Assembly: GCF_003339505.1 (NCBI RefSeq)
Contig: NZ_QPIW01000007.1
Location: 124,001 to 188,000 of the forward strand
Origin: Runella aurantiaca
GTDB taxonomy: Bacteria; Bacteroidota; Bacteroidia; Cytophagales; Spirosomataceae
Length of the DNA: 64,000 bases
Direction: 5' to 3'
Shown here: in pieces, positions 44,203 through 53,351 of the stretch
Numbering within the stretch: the stretch's first letter is position 1
Layout of the letters: every line of letters begins with the position of its first letter
Program-made: the position numbers and the translations under genes
The notes under the pieces: generated by a model
Seen by the model: the letters and a program-made list of their open reading frames with translations, nothing else
Told to the model about the DNA's origin: nothing
Databases searched by the model: none

Positions 44203-45045
44203 ATGAAATACCTCCTTTTTTTTAGCTTTTTTATTCAGATTTCGATGGCTCAAACCTTCAATGAAATCCGACTCATCATCCGTTCTGACGATATTGGCTT
44301 TTGCCACACGGCCAACGAAGCCTGCATAAAAGTGTATACCGACGGTATCAGCCGTTCGGTAGAAATTTTGGCTACCGCACCGTGGTTTATGGAGGCCGTC
44401 AAAATGCTCAAAACCCAACCCAACTACGACGTGGGCGTACATCTCTGCCTCACCAGTGAATGGGAAAACCTCAAATGGCGGCCTCTGACCCATGCCCCAA
44501 GCCTCACCGACGCCGATGGTTATTTCCCCCAGTTTATTTGGGAAAACAAAACCCTGAAAAACAGCGCTTACCTACTCCAAAAACCCATCAACATCGCGGA
44601 AGTAGAGCGTGAATTTAGGGCGCAAATTGAGTTGGTCAAAAAATACCTGCCGTGGGCCAGTCACCTCTCCGCGCACATGGGTTGCACAAACGCCAACGCC
44701 GAGGTGAAAGCACTCACCGAGCGGCTTTCGGCGGAGTATAAATTACCGATTCAGATGCCGCAGGGCACACTACCCATCAAAGGGTTTGGGGGCGCGACCA
44801 AATCGCCCGAGCAAAAAGAGCAAGACTTAGTGGCCATTTTGAAAGCACTTACACCAGGCACTCATTTTTTGGTTGAGCATCCCGGCTACGACAGCGGCGA
44901 CATGAAAGGCGTGGGCCATACGGGCTACGAAAACGTGGCCTACGACCGCGAGGGCGTTACGCGGGCGTTCACAAGCGCCGCCGTCAAAAAGGTAATTGCG
45001 GAGCGCAACATCAAGCTCATCAGTATCAAAGAAGCCCTGAAATAA
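44203..45045 (+). CDS. ChbG/HpnK (YdjC-like) carbohydrate deacetylase, secreted
   Basis: The 280-residue product begins with a signal peptide (MKYLLFFSFFIQISMAQ) followed directly by the family start IRLIIRSDDIGFCHTANEAC, where the two Asp residues bind the metal. Other landmarks are YDVGVHLCLTSEWENLKWRP, with a metal-binding His, and LPWASHLSAHMGCTNANAEV. FLVEHPGYDSGDMK supplies a further catalytic-region His. Family members remove acetyl groups from chitooligosaccharides or hopanoid glycosides. Export is unusual among the bacterial members I remember, which are mostly cytoplasmic, and suggests an extracellular or periplasmic glycan substrate. Confidence 0.9.
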   Translation: MKYLLFFSFFIQISMAQTFNEIRLIIRSDDIGFCHTANEACIKVYTDGISRSVEILATAPWFMEAVKMLKTQPNYDVGVHLCLTSEWENLKWRPLTHAPSLTDADGYFPQFIWENKTLKNSAYLLQKPINIAEVEREFRAQIELVKKYLPWASHLSAHMGCTNANAEVKALTERLSAEYKLPIQMPQGTLPIKGFGGATKSPEQKEQDLVAILKALTPGTHFLVEHPGYDSGDMKGVGHTGYENVAYDREGVTRAFTSAAVKKVIAERNIKLISIKEALK

Positions 45046-45051
45046 ACATAG

Positions 45052-45096
45052 TTAGTTCTGCCTCAAACAAAACTCATTTGTCTGAGGCAGAACTAA
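45052..45096. terminator. long hairpin terminator between convergent genes
   Basis: TTAGTTCTGCCTCA (45052-45065) pairs perfectly with TGAGGCAGAACTAA (45083-45096). After one mismatch a further five pairs (ACAAA/TTTGT) extend it. It lies six bases after the deacetylase stop and 25 bases before the acyltransferase stop on the other strand, and can serve both. Confidence 0.7.
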
Positions 45097-45120
45097 ATAC
45101 AATCTCGTTTTAAATTTGAA

Positions 45121-46326
45121 TTAGGCCTGGTTGACCGCTGGCACTGCATTTTTACCATATCTTCCGTTGATCCAATTGCGAGCAGGTACTTCCACGAAGC
45201 GGTACGTCAGGTACGAAACCAACAAGGTAAAGGCAATAAATATCACGCAAATTATCCAGCCCGTTAGCATATCCATTTGGGGGGGCGGCCCAGCAGGTGC
45301 GTTGGGATTCGGAGGGTTCAAAAAACCCATAATTGTGACTATCGTATATGCGATGGGTTGATGCACCAGATAAATCGAAAATGACCAATCCCCGATTCGT
45401 TGCATGGGTTTTGTCCCGAAAAATGCATTCATGTTTTGACTGCCGTAGGCCGCCGAAAGTAAAATGAGTGGAAAAAACGCCACCGAAAACACATCAGGGA
45501 CGGCAAAATGCAAACACAAACCCAACCCCAGGGTTAGCAAAATCAGGGTATAACCATTGGCCATCAGCCGTTTAGCAGCCCCTTCAACGTAAAATTGATA
45601 AACCATCATCCCTAATACAAACCCAAACAAACACCGCAGGAAACCGTATTGATACGATACATTAATGCTTAAATCGGCTGGATTGACGGCCACAAAAGGA
45701 ATAGAAGCGGGAACTGTGACAATGTGGACTATCAAAAATGTAATGACCCAATACCCCGCAAAGCAGGTAGCCACCACTAAACTCCTCCCCACGGATTTGA
45801 GCCCCCTGAAAGGCTTGACCAAAAAAGGAAACAGCATATACATCCACCATTCGGTGCTGATAGACCATGAGGCGTTGTTCCACGTAAACCATTCATTAAC
45901 GTTCATGCTGTGCAGCAGCAATAAATGGCTCGGAATAGCCAACCAATCGTTGCTGATAACGCTCATCGGACTGGTATCTACCCCTCCTGCCAACAAAAAG
46001 AGCCCATAAAGCAAAATACAATAGAGCAAAGTGAACAAATGCAAGGGATACACTCGTGCAAAACGGGCTATTGTGAACCATTTAAAATCACCTCTTTGTA
46101 CCGACTCATTGAACCATTTTCCATAAACATGATACATGACAAATCCGCTCAATACAAAGAAAAAATCCACCATCAGATACATTCGGTTGATTAGAAACGA
46201 GTCATCGAATTTGAGAAGGATATTTCCACCACCAAGAAATAAATCAACGTGAAAAATGACGGTGAGCAAAGCGGCAATGCCGCGCAAAGGCGTGAGGTTG
46301 GCAAGGTAGGTTGTAGAGGTTTTCAT
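45121..46326 (-). CDS. acyltransferase 3 family membrane protein (OafA-like)
   Basis: The 401-residue protein has about ten membrane helices. The family start LTPLRGIAALLTVIFHVDLF contains the Arg and the His thought to be catalytic. Later landmarks are MVDFFFVLSGFVMYHVYG, WFTIARFARVYPLHLFTLLY, NASWSISTEWWMYMLFPFLV and the last helices near DWSFSIYLVHQPIAYTIVTI. These enzymes move acetyl or other acyl groups onto surface polysaccharides or lipids. No other glycan gene is adjacent, so the acceptor is unknown. Confidence 0.93.
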   Translation of the reverse strand: MKTSTTYLANLTPLRGIAALLTVIFHVDLFLGGGNILLKFDDSFLINRMYLMVDFFFVLSGFVMYHVYGKWFNESVQRGDFKWFTIARFARVYPLHLFTLLYCILLYGLFLLAGGVDTSPMSVISNDWLAIPSHLLLLHSMNVNEWFTWNNASWSISTEWWMYMLFPFLVKPFRGLKSVGRSLVVATCFAGYWVITFLIVHIVTVPASIPFVAVNPADLSINVSYQYGFLRCLFGFVLGMMVYQFYVEGAAKRLMANGYTLILLTLGLGLCLHFAVPDVFSVAFFPLILLSAAYGSQNMNAFFGTKPMQRIGDWSFSIYLVHQPIAYTIVTIMGFLNPPNPNAPAGPPPQMDMLTGWIICVIFIAFTLLVSYLTYRFVEVPARNWINGRYGKNAVPAVNQA

Positions 46327-46365
46327 GCATTCCTTGGTTAATAATTAGGATATGAATTAGTATAA

Positions 46366-47832
46366 TCAATTCTTTTGATATAGGTAGAGAGCTTTAGGAG
46401 TGGGTGACTGAACGTCTTTTTTCATCAAATGCCCAGGGCTTAAACCAAATATTACCATGTCTTCCTCCGTCCAAACAGCGGTGTGCTTTGCGTAAGAAAA
46501 ACCCCCTAAAGTAATTGGGTCATTACTCCATGTATCGGTTACTGGATCATATATCCCACCATCATTTAATACCGTATTGCCATTTCCTATCCCACCAAAA
46601 ATTATCATTTTTGAGCCCGTCCATATCGCCGTATGATACCCTCGGGGGGACGGCTTGTTGACAGAATTTGCGGTAGCCCAGGTATCTGTCTGGGGGGTGT
46701 ATATATAACATGCATTAGAATAAGGCCCAATTCCGCCACCAAAAACAATCATTTTTGCGCCTGTCCATACGGCAGTATGCCCAAATAATCCTGTTGGAGC
46801 ATTGCTCATTTGAAACCATAAATTATTGAATGGGTTATAAATTCCTCCTGAGGCATAGGTATTGTCTAAATAATTATTAGCACCTCCCCAGACAATTACA
46901 TTTGAGCCAGTCCAAACGCACGAATGCCACTCCCTTGGTGAGGGTGCATTGACTGTACTTATTGAAGACCAAGCGTTTAAAGAAGGATTGTATAGTTTAC
47001 CATCACCGATTGTCTCATAGTTGTAGTTCTCTCCTCCCCAAATCATCATTTTATCACCCGTCCAAACAGGACTGAATCGTCGTCTTGCGGAGGGAGCATT
47101 GACAGACGCCATCGTACTCCAAGTATTTGTATTTGGTGAATAAATGGCACCATCATTCACCAATCCTCCCGAAGATATACCTCCCCAAACGAGTATATCT
47201 GTTCCTGTCCAAATAGAAGTAGCATGATACCCCCTGGCAGTCGGGGCGTTCGTACTGCTTATTGGTGTCCAAGAATCTGTGTTCACGTTGTATAATTTCC
47301 CGTTGCCAACATAACTGCTTGAAAGTGTTTCATAGCCCCCCCATATAAACATGCCGCTTCCCGTCCAAACACCAACGTGACCTTCACGAGCCGAAGGGGC
47401 ATTGAGCGCATTTAATTGCCTAACCCAGCCATAAGACCCGGTGGACAATTGGTTAAATGACGAGGTGGTGATGCCTTTGAGCGAATAACCCGCATTTTGT
47501 AAAGCTATATTGGTTTTAGTCTCACTGAATAGGACAGTTCCCGAAGGAATCACTTCGGGTGCTACCCAAGTCGTTCCGTTGTGATATTGCAACTTACCCG
47601 TAATGGCATTAAAAACCATCATGCCCGATTGGGCTACGGCAGGCAGTACAGTCACAACGGGTATCGTGATAGCGTGGTTGGTGCCACCACTTGGCGGAAA
47701 CCCCTGATTCATTTTGTTTTGTACATTCACCATCGCACCATTGGCCGGGGTGGGCTCAATGGTGATGGATTGGGAAAGGGATTTTTCCTTCGCCAAAATC
47801 AAACAAGAAATAAGTAAAAAAGCCTTTTTCAT
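46366..47832 (-). CDS. secreted kelch-repeat protein, predicted seven-bladed propeller
   Basis: From the ATG at 47832 the product is 488 residues with a signal peptide (MKKAFLLISCLILAKEKSLS). After an N-terminal segment of about 100 residues (SITIEPTPANGAMVNVQNKM; MMVFNAITGKLQYHNGTTWV) come seven kelch units. Each has the core of H-x-x-x-W-T-G-x-x-M-I-x-W-G-G type: HVGVWTGSGMFIWGG, HATSIWTGTDILVWGG, FSPVWTGDKMMIWGG, HSCVWTGSNVIVWGG, HTAVWTGAKMIVFGG, HTAIWTGSKMIIFGG and a last HTAVWTEEDMVIFG. Seven units can close a seven-bladed beta-propeller. I see no T9SS tail, so the destination may be the periplasm or surface by another route. Binding of a protein or glycan is likely; the target is unknown. 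The frame extends to 47919 over the neighbouring gene's end, but the inner start is better. Confidence 0.85.
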   Translation of the reverse strand: MKKAFLLISCLILAKEKSLSQSITIEPTPANGAMVNVQNKMNQGFPPSGGTNHAITIPVVTVLPAVAQSGMMVFNAITGKLQYHNGTTWVAPEVIPSGTVLFSETKTNIALQNAGYSLKGITTSSFNQLSTGSYGWVRQLNALNAPSAREGHVGVWTGSGMFIWGGYETLSSSYVGNGKLYNVNTDSWTPISSTNAPTARGYHATSIWTGTDILVWGGISSGGLVNDGAIYSPNTNTWSTMASVNAPSARRRFSPVWTGDKMMIWGGENYNYETIGDGKLYNPSLNAWSSISTVNAPSPREWHSCVWTGSNVIVWGGANNYLDNTYASGGIYNPFNNLWFQMSNAPTGLFGHTAVWTGAKMIVFGGGIGPYSNACYIYTPQTDTWATANSVNKPSPRGYHTAIWTGSKMIIFGGIGNGNTVLNDGGIYDPVTDTWSNDPITLGGFSYAKHTAVWTEEDMVIFGLSPGHLMKKDVQSPTPKALYLYQKN

Positions 47833-47852
47833 CCTTAACAGGGGTTTATTTT

Positions 47853-48554
47853 CTAAAAAAATACACTGGCAAACCAACCTCCAAATGCCTGCCACCAACC
47901 CGACATCTGATAGTTCCAAACAAGGTGTAACGCTACCAAACCACCCAAAATGACCGCAAACGGCTTAATCGAACGACCCTTAACATAGTCTAACACTAGG
48001 AAGACGACTGCTACCAATTCGGTAAAATACATGGTATAAATAATGGCAACGGGAAAAGGAATGCCGCCGTAAATAATCATAGCCCGGCCAATGCCCGGCC
48101 CAATCATCAGGAGAGATGTGCCAATCATATAGCGCATGTGGTAAGCCGACCGATGCCGATACACCATGGCCAGCGCATAAAATGAGCCAAAAACCACAAT
48201 ATTAGGAATATCAAGCGCAAGCCCTCCGATAACGACCTCTTTGGCCATTTGTGAAATGTTACGCAGGTACTGGACTTTCGTTACCCAAAAGATAGAAAAC
48301 AAAACTAACGGTAATAGCACATACGAGACCTTCCCGAGTTGGCGATGCCATTCTGGCTTTTTGTATTTAATCAACAACGGCTGCACAATGAGCATTCCAA
48401 ACCACGCCATGAGCATAGCTCCGTGGAAATGATGCGCGGTAGAAAGGCCTTCAAAAGTGGGAAATTTGACGGTGTAGGTCTGGTGAAAACCCACCAGTAC
48501 ACACAATAAAATACCCACAAAAAAGTAGCTGATGTTTTTGTACGACGTTTCCAT
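47853..48554 (-). CDS. multi-pass membrane protein with conserved-looking histidines
   Basis: The 233-residue product has six or seven membrane helices (about residues 8-26, 44-62, 74-92, 108-133, 141-160, 168-190 and 198-216). Histidines cluster near the second helix (STAHHFHGAMLMAWFGMLIV) and in WHRQLGKVSYV, the latter a pattern seen in some cytochrome b-like or DUF2306-like membrane proteins. This suggests haem or metal binding but is not proof. Its start is followed 20 bp after its stop by the kelch gene on the same strand, so the two may be co-transcribed. Confidence 0.75.
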   Translation of the reverse strand: METSYKNISYFFVGILLCVLVGFHQTYTVKFPTFEGLSTAHHFHGAMLMAWFGMLIVQPLLIKYKKPEWHRQLGKVSYVLLPLVLFSIFWVTKVQYLRNISQMAKEVVIGGLALDIPNIVVFGSFYALAMVYRHRSAYHMRYMIGTSLLMIGPGIGRAMIIYGGIPFPVAIIYTMYFTELVAVVFLVLDYVKGRSIKPFAVILGGLVALHLVWNYQMSGWWQAFGGWFASVFF

Positions 48555-48599
48555 GAGGTAAAGTGGTTTAAAAAATTCAGTATGAATAAGGTATATCGG

Positions 48600-48920
48600 T
48601 CATCTGATTTTGACCTCTACCCCTTTGTTTTCAAGATTGATTTGCTTATTGATGGCTTTGATGTTTTGCTGAATGCTTTTGCCCAATTCTGGGCTTAACT
48701 GCTTGGTAAGTTCACTGATAGCCGACAGGATAGCAATGTCCGTCACCAAATCTTTACTGATAAGTTCCGCTTTTATAACCTCCGAAAAATGTGGATTCAA
48801 TAAGACAAAATCCTTTCTTTTGGGGATAACGGGACCTTGCAAGGGCGGCAAGTCTTTGCTGTAATATAATTCGATACAGTACCGCGGGTTTTCTTTAGGA
48901 AAACAGATAACAGTTTGCAT
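48600..48920 (-). CDS. small hypothetical protein
   Basis: The 106-residue product has no signal peptide. It begins MQTVICFPKENPRYCIELYY, contains a Pro-rich stretch, and ends in a predicted helical region (DIAILSAISELTKQLSPELG then KSIQQNIKAINKQINLENKG) followed by a short strand. I do not recognise it. The composition is consistent with a soluble cytoplasmic protein. It lies between the propeller protein gene and the membrane protein gene, all on the minus strand. Confidence 0.6.
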   Translation of the reverse strand: MQTVICFPKENPRYCIELYYSKDLPPLQGPVIPKRKDFVLLNPHFSEVIKAELISKDLVTDIAILSAISELTKQLSPELGKSIQQNIKAINKQINLENKGVEVKIR

Positions 48921-48962
48921 GGTTGTAGTATTTTAATTGTTGAAAATAACTTGATTGTAAAC

Positions 48963-50735
48963 CTATTGACACCCACCGATATACGCCGTAAAAACAGTAC
49001 CCTTGTCTGCTCTGAAGCCGGGCTTTAACTCAATGCCTTTTTCGGCGAGGTATTCTACTCGGGTAGTTATAGGAGGAGTTGGTGCCAAGATTTTATTGGC
49101 CGCGGTGATGCTATTGGCTACGTTGAGAGGGTAAGGCGGGGTAGAAGTGAAATCATCGGCAGGGCTCATAAAATCATAACTCGATGCCCCCAACACCCGC
49201 ACAAACTTGGGCGAACCCATGCTGATTGTATAACCACTTGTAGTAACACATTCGGCCTTAAAAAAGATAGCCGTGCTGAGGGGAATGGTATTGGGAACCA
49301 AATAATCAAAATTGATTCCTGTATGTATTAAAGTCGGCGTTTCGCCCTCGGGATAGGCATACCACTTTACTGTTCCTGCACAACCTTCGGAAGTGAGTTT
49401 TACATATTTGTCTTGGCAGGGATAATTCGGCGAAACGGTGAAGTTGCGTACTGAGAGGCTGGCAACCCAAAAATCTCCTACTCCATGATTTCCTGATACA
49501 TCTCCATTGTTTGAACCCGTCACACCTGCGATTACATAACCGCTACCAGTTTGTATAATGGAAAAGGCAAAATCGTTACTTGTTCCTCCCAATGCTTTTT
49601 GCCATTCAATTGTACCCACATTGCTCAATTTAACAACCCAATAATCCAAATTTCCATGATTCCCTGATACATCCCCATTATTAGACCACGTAGATCCAAC
49701 TACGATATACCCCCCATCCCACGTTTGAACGATTGCTCTGGCCTTATCTTCTGCAGTTCCTCCCAAAGCTTTTTGCCATTCAATTGTACCCGCATTACTC
49801 AATTTAACGATCCAACAATCATAGTTTCCGTGATTTCCTGATACATCCCCGTCATTTGATTTTGCATTACCCGCCACGATATACCCCCCGTCCGTCGTTT
49901 GAGCAATTGAGTAGGCAACTTCGAGATTACTTCCTCCCAATGCTTTTTGCCATTCAATTGTACCGACATTACTCAACTTAACTACCCAAAAATCACCAAA
50001 TCCATGATGGCCTGCTACATCCCCATCATTAGAGCCAGAATAACCAGCTACGATATACCCCCCGTCAGTCGTTTGAACGATTGAATTGACAGCTTCAGAA
50101 CCGGTTCCTCCCAATGCTTTTTGCCATTCAATTGTACCTACATTGTTCAATTTAACGACCCAACAATCATAATATCCATGATAATCTGGTAAATCTCCTT
50201 CAATCCAATTTGCATAACCCGCGACTATATACCCACCATCCGTCGTTTGAACAATTGAGTTGGCCACATCGTCGCCCGTTCCTCCCAAAGTTTTTTGCCA
50301 CTCGATTAGACCCACATTGCTTAATTTAACTACCCAATAATCCTCCGCTCCAAGAGTACTATGATTACCTGAAACATCCCCATCATTTGAATTTGACGAA
50401 CCCGCAACTATATACCCCCCGTCGGTCGTTTGAGCGATTGAGTAAGCCAGATCGTCACGAGTTCCCCCTAGTGATTTTTGCCATTCAATTGTACCTATAT
50501 TGCTCAATTTAACTACCCAATAATCATAACCTCCATGATTGCCTGATACATCCTCGTCATTTGAGTCGGTATAGCCTGCTACTATATAGCCCCCATCACT
50601 GGTTTTCTGTACAGAAAAGGCTCTGTCATCTTTTGTCCCTCCCAATGACTTTTGCCAAGAGACGTTGATGATAGCTTGCGCAACAAGCCAATGCGATACC
50701 AGTAAAAAAACGATAGATAAAAGTGCTTTTTTCAT
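48963..50735 (-). CDS. secreted protein with seven 58-residue repeats and a C-terminal 3-coathanger-like domain
   Basis: The 590-residue product has a signal peptide (MKKALLSIVFLLVSHWLVAQ) and seven tandem repeats (from about residue 27 to 430). Each is about 58 residues with the pattern WQK-x-LGGT, a variable part, Q-T-x-DGGYIVAG, SNDGDVSGNHG and DYWVVKLSNVGTIE. Seven such units suggest a seven-bladed beta-propeller, and the Asp/Asn-rich loop SNDGDVSGNHG could bind calcium. The C-terminal part (about 440-590) has Cys-containing Ig-like sequence and ends in IELKPGFRADKGTVFTAYIG, matching the 3-coathanger stack domain of Bacteroidota surface proteins. No classical T9SS tail is visible. Function is unknown; glycan or protein binding is a guess. 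Confidence 0.88.
   Translation of the reverse strand: MKKALLSIVFLLVSHWLVAQAIINVSWQKSLGGTKDDRAFSVQKTSDGGYIVAGYTDSNDEDVSGNHGGYDYWVVKLSNIGTIEWQKSLGGTRDDLAYSIAQTTDGGYIVAGSSNSNDGDVSGNHSTLGAEDYWVVKLSNVGLIEWQKTLGGTGDDVANSIVQTTDGGYIVAGYANWIEGDLPDYHGYYDCWVVKLNNVGTIEWQKALGGTGSEAVNSIVQTTDGGYIVAGYSGSNDGDVAGHHGFGDFWVVKLSNVGTIEWQKALGGSNLEVAYSIAQTTDGGYIVAGNAKSNDGDVSGNHGNYDCWIVKLSNAGTIEWQKALGGTAEDKARAIVQTWDGGYIVVGSTWSNNGDVSGNHGNLDYWVVKLSNVGTIEWQKALGGTSNDFAFSIIQTGSGYVIAGVTGSNNGDVSGNHGVGDFWVASLSVRNFTVSPNYPCQDKYVKLTSEGCAGTVKWYAYPEGETPTLIHTGINFDYLVPNTIPLSTAIFFKAECVTTSGYTISMGSPKFVRVLGASSYDFMSPADDFTSTPPYPLNVANSITAANKILAPTPPITTRVEYLAEKGIELKPGFRADKGTVFTAYIGGCQ
49452..50657 (-). repeat. seven tandem repeats of about 174 bp within a coding region
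   Basis: The DNA repeats are the units coding for the seven propeller blades. Words such as those encoding LGGT, DGGYIVAG and DYWVVKLSN recur almost unchanged in each unit. One unit is two codons longer (the second, at NHSTLGAEDYW). The high DNA similarity invites recombination and copy-number change. Confidence 0.85.
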
Positions 50736-50850
50736 GAATTGGAGTAGGGTTATCGTGTATTTAAACGAAGTAATTAGGAAATACCAACGGGCCGAAAATT
50801 AGTGAATATAACCGAGGGGCTATTGGTAAAAAAACGACATCTTTTGTATG

Positions 50851-51657
50851 TCAATCACAATCTGTGAAAGAAAACGCCTCACTGAAAGCACCGTCGTAAG
50901 TAATGGCAGCGGCGTAGCCTTTGGCATTGGTTTTGAGGTCGGTTCGCTTTGATTCAAATGATTGTTTTTGGCCATTTTCATCCATAAAATACCCTTTCAA
51001 GGTAAGCGGCACATTGATTTTCCAAGGGCTATAATTCTCAAAGAAATTCAGAGAAATACCTTTGAGAAGCTGAAAAGGATGTTTAGCATCATCGTAGGTA
51101 TAGTCAGTTTCGGCCATAATCAAGGTTCCTGCTGAAACCTTCTCTTTTGATACATTTCCTTTGGCGTCATATTCGTAAGCAAAAGTGATTTTGCCAACAG
51201 CATCCGGAGATTCATTCGTTTTTTCAATCAGCTGTTTATTGGCATTGTATTTAAGGGTCGTTATTTGCGACACCTCGTTTTTGGCACAGCCACACCTAAC
51301 TTCAATTTTAGTGAGCAGCCCGTTTTCATACGTAAAAATCAGGGGTTGAGAAGCCAATTGCGTCCCCTTTTCATCTACATAGGTCTGGTTACCGCTTTTG
51401 AGTTGGCCATTGGCTTCGTATACAAAGGTGGTAGTCTGCGTTAAGATTTGGCCTTGGGTTTGTTTAAAGCGAGCCGATAGCACCCGCCCTTCGTTGTCAA
51501 AGCTGTTGATTTTAATTTCATTCCCCATCAAGTCGGTAAAATTACTGAGTTGGCATACTTTGGTGGAGGTTGAATTGGGGGTAGGAGCCTCGTTTTTTTG
51601 GCAGGAAAGAATCGCCAAAACTTGAATGATTGCAAAAAAATAGTTTAGCGTTTTCAT
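50851..51657 (-). CDS. lipoprotein with RHS/YD-like strand repeats
   Basis: The 268-residue product has a lipoprotein signal (MKTLNYFFAIIQVLAILSC, lipid Cys19) and a body of many short strands with YD-like spacing: TTFVYEANGQLKSGNQTYVD, TLKYNANKQLIEKTNES and ITFAYEYDAKGNVSKEKVSA, then TDYTYDDAKHPFQLLKGI. Such units occur in DUF4595-like or RHS-like Bacteroidota lipoproteins. It should sit on a membrane facing the periplasm or outside. The role is unknown. It is separated from its upstream neighbour by a terminator. Confidence 0.82.
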   Translation of the reverse strand: MKTLNYFFAIIQVLAILSCQKNEAPTPNSTSTKVCQLSNFTDLMGNEIKINSFDNEGRVLSARFKQTQGQILTQTTTFVYEANGQLKSGNQTYVDEKGTQLASQPLIFTYENGLLTKIEVRCGCAKNEVSQITTLKYNANKQLIEKTNESPDAVGKITFAYEYDAKGNVSKEKVSAGTLIMAETDYTYDDAKHPFQLLKGISLNFFENYSPWKINVPLTLKGYFMDENGQKQSFESKRTDLKTNAKGYAAAITYDGAFSEAFSFTDCD

Positions 51658-51797
51658 GTGTATTAATGCGCGATTTTAGTAGCACTTAACTGAATCAAAA
51701 ATAGTGAGCGATTCTATTCATTTTTGATACGTTGTATAACTGGAAGAAGTGAGTGTATAAGTGGCAAGGCACCTGAAAACGAGGCAATAAAACAAAC

Positions 51798-51821
51798 AAA
51801 ACCACCCCGAAAGGTGGTTTT
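51798..51821. terminator. intrinsic terminator after the GH5 gene
   Basis: AAAACCACC (51798-51806) pairs with GGTGGTTTT (51813-51821) around CCGAAA, with A- and T-rich flanks. It follows the GH5 stop codon (minus strand) by about 25 bases and lies upstream of the lipoprotein gene. Confidence 0.7.
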
Positions 51822-51846
51822 ATAGACAATCGAAATAGAGGAGAAG

Positions 51847-53331
51847 CTACTGAACAGCGATGTTAAAAGAAGAACCATCGTTGTGAAAAACAGTCAGTAT
51901 AGCGCTTTGTAATCCCGTGTAATTGGAAACAAAGCCGGTAAAAAACAGCCCGGGCGGGGTCGTAGGAGGCAGAAACCTTTTTTTCGTTTGCATGGAGACA
52001 GCCGCCTGCCCCGGCCTTAATTTTCTTAATACCTCCACCGTCAGGATATACTCCCTGATATTGACCTCAGTGTCAATGCACTTAAAGGTAATTTTGGTTT
52101 TGTTGGTCAACGACCCCGCCGTCCCTGTATGAGTGACCCTGTAATCTATGCGTTCGTTCAAAACCATCAGCCTTTTCACCAGTGGATCTACATTTTCTTC
52201 AATACAATTGACCACACCAAACGAATCAGGTAGATTGACCACATCAGGAGCAGGATTGAAAAAGGTAAACGGCCCTTCAAAATCCCACCAACACCAGTCA
52301 ATGGCTTGTTTTTTGAACGAATCCAACATGATTTTCATAAACCTTTCGATGCTGCCATCATTGGGAATGGTCGGAATATGGCGGTGAAGCCCCCATTCTC
52401 CGCACCAAATCGGCAAATCGCCGTGACGTCTTGACCAATCTTTGGCGTCTTTGATTCGTCGATCAATAAACTCGACCGTTGCCATGCCAAAGCCTGTTCC
52501 GTTGCGCATGTCTTTGTCGTAATTGGCATGTTTAAACAATCCCTCATGAAAGCCATTATCTTGGGTTTTACATTCATTATGAGGTATATAGGGAGGCAAA
52601 GGCAATTTGAAAGGAAACGAAAAGCCACTGGCCTGATAGCAAAATGCACTCACAAATCCCTGATTAGTAAAAGGTTTTGGCTCATACGAGTGAAAGGTAT
52701 AGAGTATGTTGGGCAACCCCAAAGGCACAAATGCCGTCAGCCCTTTGTCGGCATACCCAATGTCATTCCATTCATTTCCACCCACCACCATCCAACGATT
52801 AGCGTGCTGCGGGATGGACCGAATGGCGTTGATAATGGTGAAATAATGTTGACGTAAAGTTGTGTTGTCAATCTTTTCATCAGGTTCATTGAAGATTTCA
52901 AAAAGAACATCATCAGAAGCACTCAGTACGGCAGGGCGTTGAGCAATTTGCTGCCACATCGACAACACCCGCGCTACATCAATGGTAGGAGCATGGTGAT
53001 AACTGATAACCAGCTTCAGGCCGTATCGTTGGCAAGCCGCAATCATATTTTCCAACACAATCCAATAGCGATGATTGGGGTCAATAAGTGAGGTATTGAG
53101 TTCGGCCCAGCAATGAAACGTAATGGGCAAGCGGACGGTGTCAAACCCCAATTTTTTAATAAGGGCCACATGGGCGGTTGCTTCGGCAATCCGGGGCGCT
53201 GAAATTTGGTCACGCCCAAGCACTCCCGCATCCATATAGTCGATACCGTTATGGTGTACAACGGGCTTGTCAAACGTACCGCGCCATTGCCAACAATAGC
53301 GCGAATAATTGATTCCTTTGCCAAGTTTCAT
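51847..53331 (-). CDS. glycoside hydrolase family 5-like enzyme without a signal peptide
   Basis: The 494-residue protein has a TIM-barrel cellulase-like domain (about residues 1-355). The start LGKGINYSRYCWQW and FDTVRLPITFHCWAEL are typical. The acid/base Glu lies in DDVLFEIFNEPDEK and the nucleophile Glu in LPIWCGEWGLHR, with the conserved His-Tyr pair in YTFHSYEP. A C-terminal domain of about 120 residues, including an Ig-like stretch (ITFKCIDTEVNIREYILTVE), follows. No signal peptide is visible, so the enzyme would be cytoplasmic unless the true start is upstream; the adjacent 32-codon frame carries a membrane helix but in a separate ORF. Substrate could be a beta-glucan or mannan. Confidence 0.9.
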   Translation of the reverse strand: MKLGKGINYSRYCWQWRGTFDKPVVHHNGIDYMDAGVLGRDQISAPRIAEATAHVALIKKLGFDTVRLPITFHCWAELNTSLIDPNHRYWIVLENMIAACQRYGLKLVISYHHAPTIDVARVLSMWQQIAQRPAVLSASDDVLFEIFNEPDEKIDNTTLRQHYFTIINAIRSIPQHANRWMVVGGNEWNDIGYADKGLTAFVPLGLPNILYTFHSYEPKPFTNQGFVSAFCYQASGFSFPFKLPLPPYIPHNECKTQDNGFHEGLFKHANYDKDMRNGTGFGMATVEFIDRRIKDAKDWSRRHGDLPIWCGEWGLHRHIPTIPNDGSIERFMKIMLDSFKKQAIDWCWWDFEGPFTFFNPAPDVVNLPDSFGVVNCIEENVDPLVKRLMVLNERIDYRVTHTGTAGSLTNKTKITFKCIDTEVNIREYILTVEVLRKLRPGQAAVSMQTKKRFLPPTTPPGLFFTGFVSNYTGLQSAILTVFHNDGSSFNIAVQ

Positions 53332-53351
53332 TGGGGTAAGTTTAGGGTTAT

